Source: an uncultured Clostridia bacterium (GTDB taxonomy: Bacteria > Bacillota > Clostridia > TANB77 > CAG-508). From it: 14,238 bases of DNA. Below are positions 1 to 7,931 of this stretch, in pieces (position 1 is the first letter of the stretch; the number at the start of each line of letters is the position of its first letter). The notes under the pieces were generated by a model. That model saw only the letters and a program-made list of their open reading frames with translations. It ran no database searches and was not told where the DNA came from. Position numbers and translations under genes: made by a program. The stretch is from positions 1 through 14,238 of the forward strand of contig CAKPHD010000039.1 in the NCBI GenBank assembly GCA_934155625.1. Reading direction: 5' to 3'.

Positions 1-198
1 GTTGAACAATTAGGAGCAACAGAAGCTTCAGTTACAATGGAAGCATCTTTTATTGATGACTTAGGAGCTGATTCATTAGATATAGTAGAATTAGTAATGG
101 CTTTAGAAGAAGAATTTGATATAGAAATTCCAGATGCTGATGCAGAAAAAGTTGTTACAGTAGGAGATGTAGTAGACTACATAAAAGAAAATGTATAA
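1..198 (+). CDS. acpP: Acyl carrier protein, 3' part (5' end outside window)
   Basis: Acyl carrier protein holds growing fatty acyl chains on a 4'-phosphopantetheine arm in the cytoplasmic type II fatty acid synthase. The window opens inside the gene. The 65 visible codons include the GADSLD motif, whose serine (codon at 73-75) is the phosphopantetheine attachment site. Next comes the acidic helix ELVMALEEEFDIEIPD, which contacts partner enzymes, and the usual C-terminal stretch ending YIKENV. About ten N-terminal residues are missing compared with the usual 75-80 residue family length. A terminator follows directly, and the next gene is rnc. The acpP-rnc neighbourhood is common in Firmicutes. 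Confidence 0.95.
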   Translation, partial: VEQLGATEASVTMEASFIDDLGADSLDIVELVMALEEEFDIEIPDADAEKVVTVGDVVDYIKENV

Positions 199-205
199 AG
201 TAAAA

Positions 206-236
206 GGAGAACGAAAAAACTTCGTTCTTTTATTTT
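206..236 (+). terminator. Intrinsic terminator after acpP
   Basis: The stem AGAACGAA (208-215) pairs perfectly with TTCGTTCT (221-228) around a five-base loop and is extended by weak G-T pairs. The T-rich run TTTTATTTT follows. It lies ten bases after the acpP stop codon and upstream of the rnc promoter, so it separates the two transcripts. Confidence 0.8.
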
Positions 237-247
237 GGCAAAAAAAC

Positions 248-275
248 TTGAAAAAAATGCAAAATAGTATATAAT
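248..275 (+). promoter_or_regulatory. Sigma-A type promoter for the rnc operon
   Basis: A -35 box TTGAAA (248-253) and a perfect -10 box TATAAT (270-275) are separated by 16 bases. The predicted transcript starts a few bases before the rnc ribosome binding site, giving a very short leader. The surrounding DNA is rich in TA, which reduces the information content of the -10 match. Confidence 0.65.
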
Positions 276-300
276 AGATATATATATAATGGAGGAAATT

Positions 301-969
301 ATGAAAAATTTAGAAGAAAAAATAGGCTATACATTTAAAGATAAAGAATTACTAAAAAAAGCATTAACACACACATCATATGCATATGAGCATGAAGTAG
401 AAAGTAATGAAAAATTAGAATTTTTAGGAGACAGTATATTAGAATTTATATCAAGTATTTATCTATACCAAAATTATCAAAACTTAAAAGAAGGAGAAAT
501 GACTAAAGTCAGAGCAACAGTAGTGTGTGAAACAAGTCTTCACAAAATAGCGCAAATGCATGGTTTTAGTGATTTCTTGTATCTTGGAAAATCTGAAAGA
601 ACAACTAATAAAGAAGTAAGACCAGCAATTTTGGCAGATAGTGTAGAAGCAGTAATAGCTGCCATATACTTAGATGGGGGATTGGAAGAGGCCAAAAAAT
701 TCATTATAGAGAATTTAAAAGAACCAATAAAAATAGCCAGTCAACATGTTGGACAAAAAGACTATAAAACAGTATTGCAAGAAAAATTACAAAAACATGG
801 AGAAGTTGAAATAAAATATACAATAATAAAAGAAACAGGACCAGATCATGATAAAACATTTGAAGCACAAGTGGAATGCAATAATAAAAAATTAGCAGAA
901 GGAACAGGAAAATCTAAAAAGCTTGCGGAAATGGATGCTGCAAGAAAAGCATTACAAAGTATAAAATAA
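301..969 (+). CDS. rnc: Ribonuclease III
   Basis: This is the double-strand-specific endoribonuclease that processes rRNA precursors and structured mRNAs. With the start at 301 it is 222 residues, a normal family length. The catalytic domain carries the signature NEKLEFLGDSIL at residues 36-47. The expected metal-binding acids are E40, D44, D113 and E116. The C-terminal double-stranded RNA binding domain runs from about residue 154 (DYKTVLQEKLQ) to the end and includes the basic GTGKSKKLAEMDAA helix. An in-frame ATG lies at 289, but it has no ribosome binding site. GGAGG at 291-295 sits five bases before the ATG at 301, so 301 is the better start. It is the first gene after the promoter at 248-275 and is followed 13 bases later by the radical SAM gene. 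Confidence 0.96.
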   Translation: MKNLEEKIGYTFKDKELLKKALTHTSYAYEHEVESNEKLEFLGDSILEFISSIYLYQNYQNLKEGEMTKVRATVVCETSLHKIAQMHGFSDFLYLGKSERTTNKEVRPAILADSVEAVIAAIYLDGGLEEAKKFIIENLKEPIKIASQHVGQKDYKTVLQEKLQKHGEVEIKYTIIKETGPDHDKTFEAQVECNNKKLAEGTGKSKKLAEMDAARKALQSIK

Positions 970-982
970 GAGAGGTGATAGA

Positions 983-2044
983 ATGAAAAAGCATTATATA
1001 ATCCCAATATTTGTACCACATTTAGGATGTCCTAATGACTGTATATTTTGTAATCAAAGGTCAATAAGTGGACAACAAAAAATGATAACAGGTGAAGACA
1101 TAAGAAAAACAATAGATTTTTATCTAGAAAATATCAAAGATAAAGAAGCAAAAAAAGAAGTCGCATTTTTTGGTGGAAGCTTTACGGGAATAGAAGAAGA
1201 AAAACAAGAAGAATTTTTGAAAATAGCATATGAATATATAAAGCAAGGAAAAATTGATTCAATAAGAGTATCTACAAGACCAGATTATATAGATAAAAAA
1301 ATTCTAAAGAGATTAAAAAAATATAAAGTAGAAACAATCGAATTAGGGGTACAATCTGCAAATGACTATATATTAAAAAGAGCTAATAGAGGTCATACAT
1401 TTGAAGATGTAAAAAGAGCATCAAAAATGATAAGGTGGCGTGGATTTAAGCTAGGGCATCAAATGATGGTAGGATTACCAGAAAGTACTAGAATTGATGA
1501 AATAAATACAGCTAAAGAATTAATAAAATTAAAACCTAAAATGGTAAGAATATATCCAGTTTTAGTAATAAAAAATACAAGACTAGAAAAAGAATTTCTT
1601 GATGAAAAATATACACCATTAACAGTAGTACAAGCTGTAGAAACATGTAAAGAATTAATGACAATGTTTAACCAAAAAGAAATAGAAGTAATAAGAGTAG
1701 GATTGCAAAATACAGATGAAATAACAGACCCTAATATAGAAGGAAGCGAAGTTGTTGCAGGACCATATCATCCAGCATTTAGACAACTTGTTGAATCTGG
1801 ATTATGGTATGATACAATTCTTGCAAAAATAAAGCAATTAAATGTAAAAGTTAAAAAAGTACAGGTAACTGTAAATCCACAAGATGCAAACAATGTTATA
1901 GGCCATAAAAGAGAAAATGTAGAAAAATTAAAAGAATTATATACTTTGGACTTAATTGTAAAACAAGATAGTAATATTAAGCCTGGAAAATTAGAAATTG
2001 AAGTTTTGGAAACTTATCCAGAGTTTTTAGAAGATCATAAATAA
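983..2044 (+). CDS. Elp3-like radical SAM protein
   Basis: This is a 353-residue radical SAM enzyme. The [4Fe-4S] cysteine motif CPNDCIFC is at residues 16-23 (C16, C20, C23), close to the N terminus after IPIFVPHLGC. The motifs FFGGSFTG, IRVSTRPDYI, ELGVQSANDYIL and LGHQMMVGLPEST match the radical SAM barrel of the Elp3/YhcC-like group. The C-terminal part resembles the accessory radical SAM C-terminal region but lacks the acetyltransferase domain of true Elp3, so 'elongator complex protein 3' labels on such proteins are misleading. Its substrate is not known to me. A strong AGGTGAT site (973-979) precedes the ATG. In many Clostridia a homologue lies between rnc and smc. Here it follows rnc, but no smc comes after it. 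Confidence 0.88.
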   Translation: MKKHYIIPIFVPHLGCPNDCIFCNQRSISGQQKMITGEDIRKTIDFYLENIKDKEAKKEVAFFGGSFTGIEEEKQEEFLKIAYEYIKQGKIDSIRVSTRPDYIDKKILKRLKKYKVETIELGVQSANDYILKRANRGHTFEDVKRASKMIRWRGFKLGHQMMVGLPESTRIDEINTAKELIKLKPKMVRIYPVLVIKNTRLEKEFLDEKYTPLTVVQAVETCKELMTMFNQKEIEVIRVGLQNTDEITDPNIEGSEVVAGPYHPAFRQLVESGLWYDTILAKIKQLNVKVKKVQVTVNPQDANNVIGHKRENVEKLKELYTLDLIVKQDSNIKPGKLEIEVLETYPEFLEDHK

Positions 2045-2056
2045 AAGGGGAAAAAT

Positions 2057-3001
2057 ATGGAGAGAAACAAAAGAGTAATAAATATATTATTAGTAGTTAT
2101 TGTAATATTAGTTCTAGCTGCTTGTGTTTTAGGATATATATATTTTACTAAAGAAAAAACAAAACCAATAATAGATCCGGAAGAGAAAAAGACAATACAA
2201 AATCAAGAAAAGCTATTTTCTTTAGAAAATTATCCTAAAATAGATGGTTCAACAGTAACATTACCATTAGCCGAAGCATTTAAGGCAAATTTTACTGGAA
2301 CTGATATAAAAGATGTAGATGTAAGTCATTCAAAAACACATAATGCATATGTGAATTTAATAAATGGAGATACAGATTTAATATTAGTTACAGCACCATC
2401 AGAAGATGAGAAAAAATTAGCTGAAGAAAAAGGGATAGAACTTGAAATTGTACCAATTGTAAAAGATGCATTTGTATTTTTCGTAAATACAGACAATCCT
2501 GTAGAAAACTTAACATTAGAACAAATTCAAAATATTTATACTGGGAATATAAAAAATTGGAAAGATGTAGGCGGAGAAAACGAAAAAATATTGGCATATC
2601 AAAGACCACAAAATTCAGGTAGTCAATCAGGAATGTTAGAACTTGTAATGAAAGGCAAAAAGATGATGAGTCCTGTTACAGAAACAATATCACAAACAAT
2701 GGAAGACATAATTGATGTTATATCAGATTACAATAATGGTAAAAATGCAATAGGATATTCATATTATTATTATGCAACACAAATGTATACTAATGATAAA
2801 ATGAAGATGTTAGCAGTAGATGGAATTGACCCAACATATGACAATATCAAAACAGGGTTATATGGATTACAAACACAATATTATGCGGTTATAAGAAAAA
2901 GCGAAGGACAAAATAGTGATGCTCGCAAGTTATTAAATGCAATGAAGTCAGAAAGAGGGCAGGATGTAGCAAAGGAGGCTGGCTATGTTCAAAACTATTA
3001 A
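2057..3001 (+). CDS. PstS-like periplasmic-binding-type protein, membrane anchored
   Basis: This 314-residue protein starts with a basic tip and a hydrophobic segment (residues 8-30). Its extracytoplasmic domain is related to phosphate-binding protein PstS. Family hallmarks are KIDGSTVTLPLAEAF (61-75), which has the ligand-binding GST turn, IQNIYTGNIKNWKDVGG (157-173), and the second binding loop RPQNSGSQSG (183-192). A lipobox-like LAAC places a cysteine at residue 23. The following residues (VLGYIYF) are hydrophobic, so either a lipoprotein or a simple membrane anchor is possible. No ABC permease or ATPase genes (pstCAB) are adjacent, so a sensory or scavenging role is as likely as transport. 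The ribosome binding site AAAAGGGG precedes the ATG. The gene lies 12 bases after the radical SAM gene and overlaps the next gene by 17 bases. Confidence 0.82.
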   Translation: MERNKRVINILLVVIVILVLAACVLGYIYFTKEKTKPIIDPEEKKTIQNQEKLFSLENYPKIDGSTVTLPLAEAFKANFTGTDIKDVDVSHSKTHNAYVNLINGDTDLILVTAPSEDEKKLAEEKGIELEIVPIVKDAFVFFVNTDNPVENLTLEQIQNIYTGNIKNWKDVGGENEKILAYQRPQNSGSQSGMLELVMKGKKMMSPVTETISQTMEDIIDVISDYNNGKNAIGYSYYYYATQMYTNDKMKMLAVDGIDPTYDNIKTGLYGLQTQYYAVIRKSEGQNSDARKLLNAMKSERGQDVAKEAGYVQNY

Positions 3002-4310
3002 ATCAAAAATAATATTTGTAGTAATCTTTTGCACAATATGTATTGCAATAACAACAGGAGCTATTATATATAAAAATATAGAAATAGACGAAGTTATACA
3101 AGAAGAAAGCGAAGAAAAACAACAGCAAGACGTACAAGGAATAAACCTAAAAGGAACATATAATCAGAATGATTTAACAATTTTAGAAAAGCAAATAAGT
3201 AGAGACAAAATTGAGATAACATATTGCCAAATAGATGGATTAAAAGATAGCAACATACAAAGTGCAATTAATAAAGAACTTGAAATAACAGCTTTAAATT
3301 GTTATAAAGAAAAAATAACAGATTTAAATGAAGTTATAAACGTTTCTGTTTTTACAAACAATATATCTAGCTTTGCTAATACACTTTCATTTGGAATACA
3401 TTATGTAGCAAAAAAAGATGATGATGGTGATGGATGTTACCAAGGATATAAATGTTTGAACTATGATTTAACAACAGGAGAAAAAATAACATTTGATAAA
3501 CTATTTACAGAAAATGCACCAATGAAAGAAATTTTGAGAAAATCAGCATATTATAGTTTAATTAAACAAAATTTAGATAGTAATCTATCTGGAGACTTAG
3601 TAGTAAAAGATTATGGCGATGTTGAAGATGAGGCTGCTTTATTTATTGACAAATACAAAAATGAAAAAATAACTGACTTTGAATTTTCCCCAACTACTAT
3701 AGAGGTTTTTTGGGGAGAAGATGGTATAATCCAAATAGATATGGATAAATATTACGATTATATAGCAATATATAATCGATATGCTAATAATCAAGACTTA
3801 TATGTAAGAAATGATATAGGACTAAAAAATTTATATACATTATCAGATAGAAAATCTTCTATATATACATATATGAATTACCAAAAAGGAAGTAATTATT
3901 TTATTGATATAAATTTATTTAATTATGATGGGGCAGATAATGAATTTAGTGCAAAATTAAAACAAGAAAAAATCACAGAATTAGAAGCGGAAGTAGAAAA
4001 AATAAAAAATCTAGTATATAAAAATCCGGATAATTTTTATATATTAAATTATAGTATAGAAATCTCTACAGTTTATGATAATTCATTAATGCAAAATATG
4101 ACATATTGTTCAACAATAGGAAATTCATATGAAATGACAGTACATGATTTTGAAGAAAATGTAGAACCAATAATAATTAAAAGGAATAGGGAACAAAATG
4201 AAGGAGAAATATCAACATATATTTATGACTTAAAAGATGTACTAAAAATAGAACCACAAAATATAAATGAAGAATATAATCCTGAAACAGGAGAAAAAGT
4301 AGTAATTTAG
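2985..4310 (+). CDS. Exported RsiV-like (DUF4163/DUF3298-type) protein
   Basis: This is a 441-residue protein with one N-terminal membrane segment (about residues 8-28) and an acidic, glutamine-rich linker. A large extracytoplasmic part follows. The stretch CLNYDLTTGEKITFDKLF (157-174) is typical of the DUF3298 region found in RsiV and related exported proteins. An upstream region around residues 65-140 fits the accompanying DUF4163 fold. The N-terminal anti-sigma segment of RsiV is not evident, so I do not call it an anti-sigma factor. A DDDGDG acidic loop (145-150) beside cysteines 151 and 157 could bind a cation or form a disulfide. The start codon lies inside the previous gene, with AAAGGAGG at 2971-2978, so translation is probably coupled. 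A strong terminator hairpin follows. The exact function is unknown. Confidence 0.65.
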   Translation: MFKTIKSKIIFVVIFCTICIAITTGAIIYKNIEIDEVIQEESEEKQQQDVQGINLKGTYNQNDLTILEKQISRDKIEITYCQIDGLKDSNIQSAINKELEITALNCYKEKITDLNEVINVSVFTNNISSFANTLSFGIHYVAKKDDDGDGCYQGYKCLNYDLTTGEKITFDKLFTENAPMKEILRKSAYYSLIKQNLDSNLSGDLVVKDYGDVEDEAALFIDKYKNEKITDFEFSPTTIEVFWGEDGIIQIDMDKYYDYIAIYNRYANNQDLYVRNDIGLKNLYTLSDRKSSIYTYMNYQKGSNYFIDINLFNYDGADNEFSAKLKQEKITELEAEVEKIKNLVYKNPDNFYILNYSIEISTVYDNSLMQNMTYCSTIGNSYEMTVHDFEENVEPIIIKRNREQNEGEISTYIYDLKDVLKIEPQNINEEYNPETGEKVVI

Positions 4311-4323
4311 AACGACCTAGTAT

Positions 4324-4369
4324 AAAATCACTTTTTATTACAAATAATTGTAATAAGGGTGATTTTTTT
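4324..4369 (+). terminator. Long hairpin plus T tract, terminator overlapping the yitT leader
   Basis: The left arm (4324-4343) and right arm (4348-4366) form an almost continuous stem with a four-base loop (4344-4347). It contains the pairs AATCAC/GTGATT at the base and TATTACAA/TTGTAATA at the top, with one bulged T. Seven T residues (4363-4369) follow and end exactly where the next ATG begins. As a terminator it closes the rnc operon. The best ribosome binding site for yitT, AAGGGTGAT (4355-4363), lies in the right arm. Confidence 0.75.
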
Positions 4370-5221
4370 ATGGAAAAAGTTAAAAGAAAAAAAGCAATAA
4401 TAAATATTATCGGAACAATTGTAGGTGCAGTAATAATGGCGTTTGGTACCTCGGCATTTTTATTACCAAATCAATTATCATCTGGAGGACTATCAGGAAT
4501 TGCAACAATAACATATTATCTGCTAAAAATTCCTATGGGTGCAATGATAATGGCACTGAACATACCACTATTTATACTTGCAGGCTATAAACTTGGCAAA
4601 GAATTTTTTTCAAAATCATTAATTGGAACAGTTAGCTTATCAGTTTTTATAGATATATTTGATAAATATCCAGCAATAACAAATGACAGATTTTTAGCTT
4701 GTATATATGGAGGGGCTTTAATTGGAATCGGAACAGCTATAATACTAAAAGTTGGTGCTTCAACAGGGGGAACAGATTTAATTGCAACATTGATAAAAGG
4801 ATATAATCCATATATTTCTATGAGTAGATATTTGATAATTATGGATATAGTTATTATTTCTTTAAATGTATTGTTTTTTAAGCATATTGAGATTGGATTA
4901 TATTCTGCAATTGCTATTTATTTGTATGGACAGATGATAGATATAATATTTGAAGGTGTGTATTATACAAAATTATTATTTATTATTTCAGATAAAAATG
5001 AAGAGATTTCTAAAGTTATAGGAGAAAATGTAAAAAGAGGTGTTACTGGTTTATATGGTAAAGGAATGTATAAAAATGAAGATAAGTTAGTTTTAATTTG
5101 TGCAGCTTCTAGAAATGATACTGCTAAAATAAAGGATATAGCTAAAACAATTGATGAACATTGCTTTATTGTTATAGGAAATGTTAGAGAGGTTCTTGGC
5201 AAAGGCTTCAAAGAGACCTAA
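4370..5221 (+). CDS. YitT family membrane protein (DUF161 plus DUF2179)
   Basis: This is a 283-residue polytopic membrane protein of the YitT family, which is widespread in Firmicutes with no settled biochemical function. About five to six hydrophobic segments span residues 10-200. They include the family motifs LLPNQLSSGGLSGIATI (32-48) and ILKVGASTGGTDLIATLI, where glycine-rich turns sit between helices. The cytoplasmic C-terminal DUF2179 domain begins after about residue 205 and contains RGVTGLYGKGMYKNEDKLVL and IVIGNVREVLGKGF. Length and domain order are normal. The ATG directly follows a T tract, and its only plausible ribosome binding site lies in the arm of the preceding hairpin. The stop codon (5219-5221) falls inside the first terminal repeat of the 5217-5473 element. 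Confidence 0.9.
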   Translation: MEKVKRKKAIINIIGTIVGAVIMAFGTSAFLLPNQLSSGGLSGIATITYYLLKIPMGAMIMALNIPLFILAGYKLGKEFFSKSLIGTVSLSVFIDIFDKYPAITNDRFLACIYGGALIGIGTAIILKVGASTGGTDLIATLIKGYNPYISMSRYLIIMDIVIISLNVLFFKHIEIGLYSAIAIYLYGQMIDIIFEGVYYTKLLFIISDKNEEISKVIGENVKRGVTGLYGKGMYKNEDKLVLICAASRNDTAKIKDIAKTIDEHCFIVIGNVREVLGKGFKET

Positions 5222-5473
5222 AAGATACATTTATAATTTATTACAATTCACTTTTACTTAAATAATTATTTAGAAATTTATAATATATTGTTTTTTTATA
5301 CCTTGGTGTCGCAATCTTCATATTAAAAATACTTACATGTAGATTGCTCCATATCGCATTCGCTTTGCTCATTTGGTCGCTTACGCGGTATTACAAAAAC
5401 AATATATTATAAATTTTCAAAATAAATATAATGTATTTATGAATTGTAATAAATTATAAATGTATCTTTTAGG
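5217..5473. repeat. 257-bp MITE-like element with 34-bp perfect terminal inverted repeats
   Basis: Positions 5217-5250 and 5440-5473 are perfect inverted copies (34 of 34 bases, ends CCTAAAAGATAC). A second perfect inverted pair of 22 bases lies inside (5274-5295 and 5395-5416). The core is less AT-rich than its surroundings and holds a small hairpin (GCAATCT 5311-5317 with AGATTGC 5341-5347). No protein-coding gene is visible inside. If the outermost TA of each arm is the target duplication, the layout would suit a non-autonomous element mobilised by an IS630/Tc1-like transposase. No flanking direct repeat beyond this is seen. The element lies between convergent genes and supplies both stop codons. 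Confidence 0.8.
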
Positions 5474-6780
5474 TTTTTGTAATTATTTGACTAGAAACTA
5501 CATTTACTTTTACATTAGTGTGAAATTGTGCAGATTTGAATTTCTCATTCCAATTGTAATTTTCCCAATCTTGTTTAGTAGCAAAATGAGAAAGAGCTTT
5601 GTAAGAAAAACAATCAATATCAGTTCCATATTCTTTAGATACTTTGTTAAAGTAATTATCAAATTGTTTTTTTAGATAATCTATAGTGGCATCAGAAAAT
5701 TTTTCTAAAGTGTTTGTTTGTTCATATTCGATATTTTTTTCAAGAGTCAAGATAGAAGCTTGTACATCAATATCAAGATATATGGTAGGAATACCATTTT
5801 CAATATTAACAGTAAATTTAGAATCTTTATTAGGAATTATATTAAGCTCAATTTTATCTTTTGCATTTTCAGTATAAGGATTATCAATTGATGCAACAAA
5901 AGAATCTAAATCATTTTCAATTAGTAGATGACAAATAGTCTCTGTAGCTGTAAGTTTTCCACATAATTTATCATTGTCAAAAACGGCAATACCAAGATTT
6001 TCTGTACCACGTTTTCCTTGAATTGAACTTGAACCTGCAATTAATTCTTCAGGATTTGTAACAACACTTTCATCTTTTTCAGGTGATATAAATTGAGAGG
6101 AATCTTTTGAAGATGGCTCTAAATCAGAAGATTCCTCTTGTTCTTTACGAGCACTTGCATTAAGACCGCCAAGAGTAGCAGTACCGTCACAAAAATCACC
6201 AGATAAAGTGTTAAAAAATTCACCAACAGTAGTATTAGAAAAATAACCTGTAAAATTATTTGTAATTTCATATGTTTCGTAATAATTCGTTGTGATTTTT
6301 TCAAAAGTTGGTTTTACATTAGAAAGGTATTCATATGCTGGGCAAGTACTAATTATAAGATTAGTAGTTGGCCTAAATTCTTCATTATTAAGTAGACTAT
6401 AGATTTGAGAAGAAATTCCGTTTTTTGCAAAATCTTCAGAAAATATAATTGCACCACAATGAGCTAAATTAATTTCTTTTCCTATATAGCTGTTTAGAAG
6501 ATTAAGACAACCGTAAAATGGAATCGGCCTCTCCAGAAACTAGAATTATATTATTAGATTCATTAGAAGAGCTACCATTTGGTGAAAATGAATCTGATCT
6601 TGTAAATTGTGTTGTAAGTTTTATTTGTGCATTTTCTCCAACATCAACGCCTAGTGCTAATACATAAGCTAAATTTGTTAGATTGTGAGATGTATATGAG
6701 CTTGAAAATGCTCCAATAAAAATTGCAAGTAATACTAAAAATGCTATAATGTTGATTGTATTTTTGCTCGTGATAACCAC
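5469..6780 (-). pseudogene. Ger(x)C-type spore germination protein, frameshifted
   Basis: This is the C subunit of a GerA-type germinant receptor, normally a lipoprotein of the spore inner membrane. The reading begins with a hydrophobic N terminus, then LAYVLALGVDVG and a QF strand typical of the family N-terminal domain. It runs to VSGEADSI near 6517 and then hits a stop. The family sequence resumes in another frame as YGCLNLLNSYIGKEINLAHC. That frame stays open to 5469, including GIAVFDNDKLCGKL of the C-terminal Ger(x)C domain. One extra A in the run 6515-6518 explains the break, and the repaired product would be 436 residues. The lipobox cysteine usual in GerC is absent. The start is also doubtful, because AGGAGG overlaps the only GTG (6778-6780). 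It overlaps the permease gene by 37 bases. A base-calling error is a possible alternative to a real lesion. Confidence 0.8.
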
Positions 6781-7862
6781 CTCCTAATAAGTTTTTTTGC
6801 AGTTGCAAAAAGTAAAACTGCAAAACTAACGCCAATAACTAATATAAAGAAAGAATACTTATACACAATGTTAGAAAGATATGCGGAAAACGCGTAGTTT
6901 TTTGGTATTAAACTAACAATAAAAATTCCGATTACAATTAATATATTTAATAAGATTTCGTTTTGTATGTGAGTGACCTTTCTTAATATATTGTTTGAAA
7001 ATTTAATAGTAATACCTAAATAACTCATAAAAGCTAAAATCCAAATGAGTAAATATAAAGAATCAGGCTTTCTAAAGAATGAACCAAACTCAATATATTT
7101 AGTAGCTGAATATAAAGGCATTAACTCATCAGTTTCGACAAAACCACTAAACATGAAAATTATTATTGCAACACTTAATAATAAGAATATTGCAGATAAT
7201 ACTATGGCTGTTATTGAAATCTTTTTTAATTCTTCAGGTTTTTTTAGTACTGGTGGCATAAAGTAAATATATGCAAGTACTTGAAATGCAAACATATTGC
7301 ATAATCCGCTAACAAATGTAGTAAAAATTCCATTTCCGAAGATTGGATAGATTTTTTCAATTTCATAATAAGGTATATCAGCAAAAAATAAAATTAGAGT
7401 GCTAACAACTAAAAATGGAAAAAATATAAAAATAGTTCTATAAACCGCATTATGTTTCATGTTACATGCTGTAATAGCAGATATTAAAAATAATAGTATA
7501 ATGTAAAAAAGCTTGGTCATTGGAAAATAAATAATTTGCAAAAATGATGAGAATAAGTTTAATAAAATTCCTGCCCAAAATATAAAATATACAACATATG
7601 CTATACCAATAATCCATTTTAATACATTTCCGCCAAGATAATCTGAAATATCAATTATATCGCATGTTGGAAATTTTTTTAGAAAATAACAAATTAGGCA
7701 AGTATAACAAATTACTATTATGCTAATATAAAGGATATTTAAAAGTGATGAAGATGAGGTAAGGTTTATAATAGATTTTGTAATATTTAAAATTATATGA
7801 TTAAAGGTAATTGTTACTAATAGTGCTATTGCTTCTTTGTTACCGATTTTTACATTATCCAT
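6744..7862 (-). CDS. Spore germination permease, GerAB family
   Basis: This 372-residue integral membrane protein belongs to the GerAB/spore permease family (amino acid-polyamine-organocation superfamily), which senses germinants in the spore inner membrane. About ten hydrophobic segments are visible. The N terminus IGNKEAIALLVTITFNHIIL fits the family first helix region, and the segment FQVLAYIYFMPPVLKKPEEL matches the usual mid-protein region with a PP turn. Length is normal. The ATG at 7860-7862 has AAAGGA (7871-7876 on this strand) about eight bases upstream. The Ger(x)C gene follows with an overlap, the usual B-C order, but the A-subunit gene expected upstream is replaced by an HD-domain gene and a terminator. 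With a damaged C gene and no A gene here, this receptor may not work. Confidence 0.85.
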   Translation of the reverse strand: MDNVKIGNKEAIALLVTITFNHIILNITKSIINLTSSSSLLNILYISIIVICYTCLICYFLKKFPTCDIIDISDYLGGNVLKWIIGIAYVVYFIFWAGILLNLFSSFLQIIYFPMTKLFYIILLFLISAITACNMKHNAVYRTIFIFFPFLVVSTLILFFADIPYYEIEKIYPIFGNGIFTTFVSGLCNMFAFQVLAYIYFMPPVLKKPEELKKISITAIVLSAIFLLLSVAIIIFMFSGFVETDELMPLYSATKYIEFGSFFRKPDSLYLLIWILAFMSYLGITIKFSNNILRKVTHIQNEILLNILIVIGIFIVSLIPKNYAFSAYLSNIVYKYSFFILVIGVSFAVLLFATAKKLIRRWLSRAKIQSTL

Positions 7863-7891
7863 ATTAAGTTTCCTTTCATAAAAAACAAATA

Positions 7892-7922
7892 TTCCTACAT
7901 ATTATTTACAAATATGTAGGAA
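7892..7922 (-). terminator. Hairpin between the HD-domain gene and the germination genes
   Basis: TTCCTACATATT (7892-7903) and AATATGTAGGAA (7911-7922) form a perfect 12-bp stem with a seven-base loop. On the minus strand the stem is followed by TATTTGTTTTTT, so it fits an intrinsic terminator for the HD-domain gene, whose stop codon is at 7932-7934. It leaves only about 30 bases before the permease start, with no clear promoter. Confidence 0.7.
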
Positions 7923-7931
7923 ATATACATT

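Noticed and set aside
289..300. Upstream in-frame ATG as the start of rnc
   Set aside because: No ribosome binding site precedes it, and GGAGG lies between it and the ATG at 301 at the right distance for 301.
5217..5473. CRISPR array or coding mobile element
   Set aside because: There are two inverted arms rather than spaced direct repeats, and no transposase-like frame is inside.
5460..5877. Rightward open frames across the Ger(x)C region
   Set aside because: They are antisense to a reading with clear family similarity, lack ribosome binding sites, and encode low-complexity hydrophobic sequence.
6502..6780. The N-terminal Ger(x)C fragment as an independent 92-residue gene
   Set aside because: The continuation of the family sequence in the next frame shows it is part of one broken gene.
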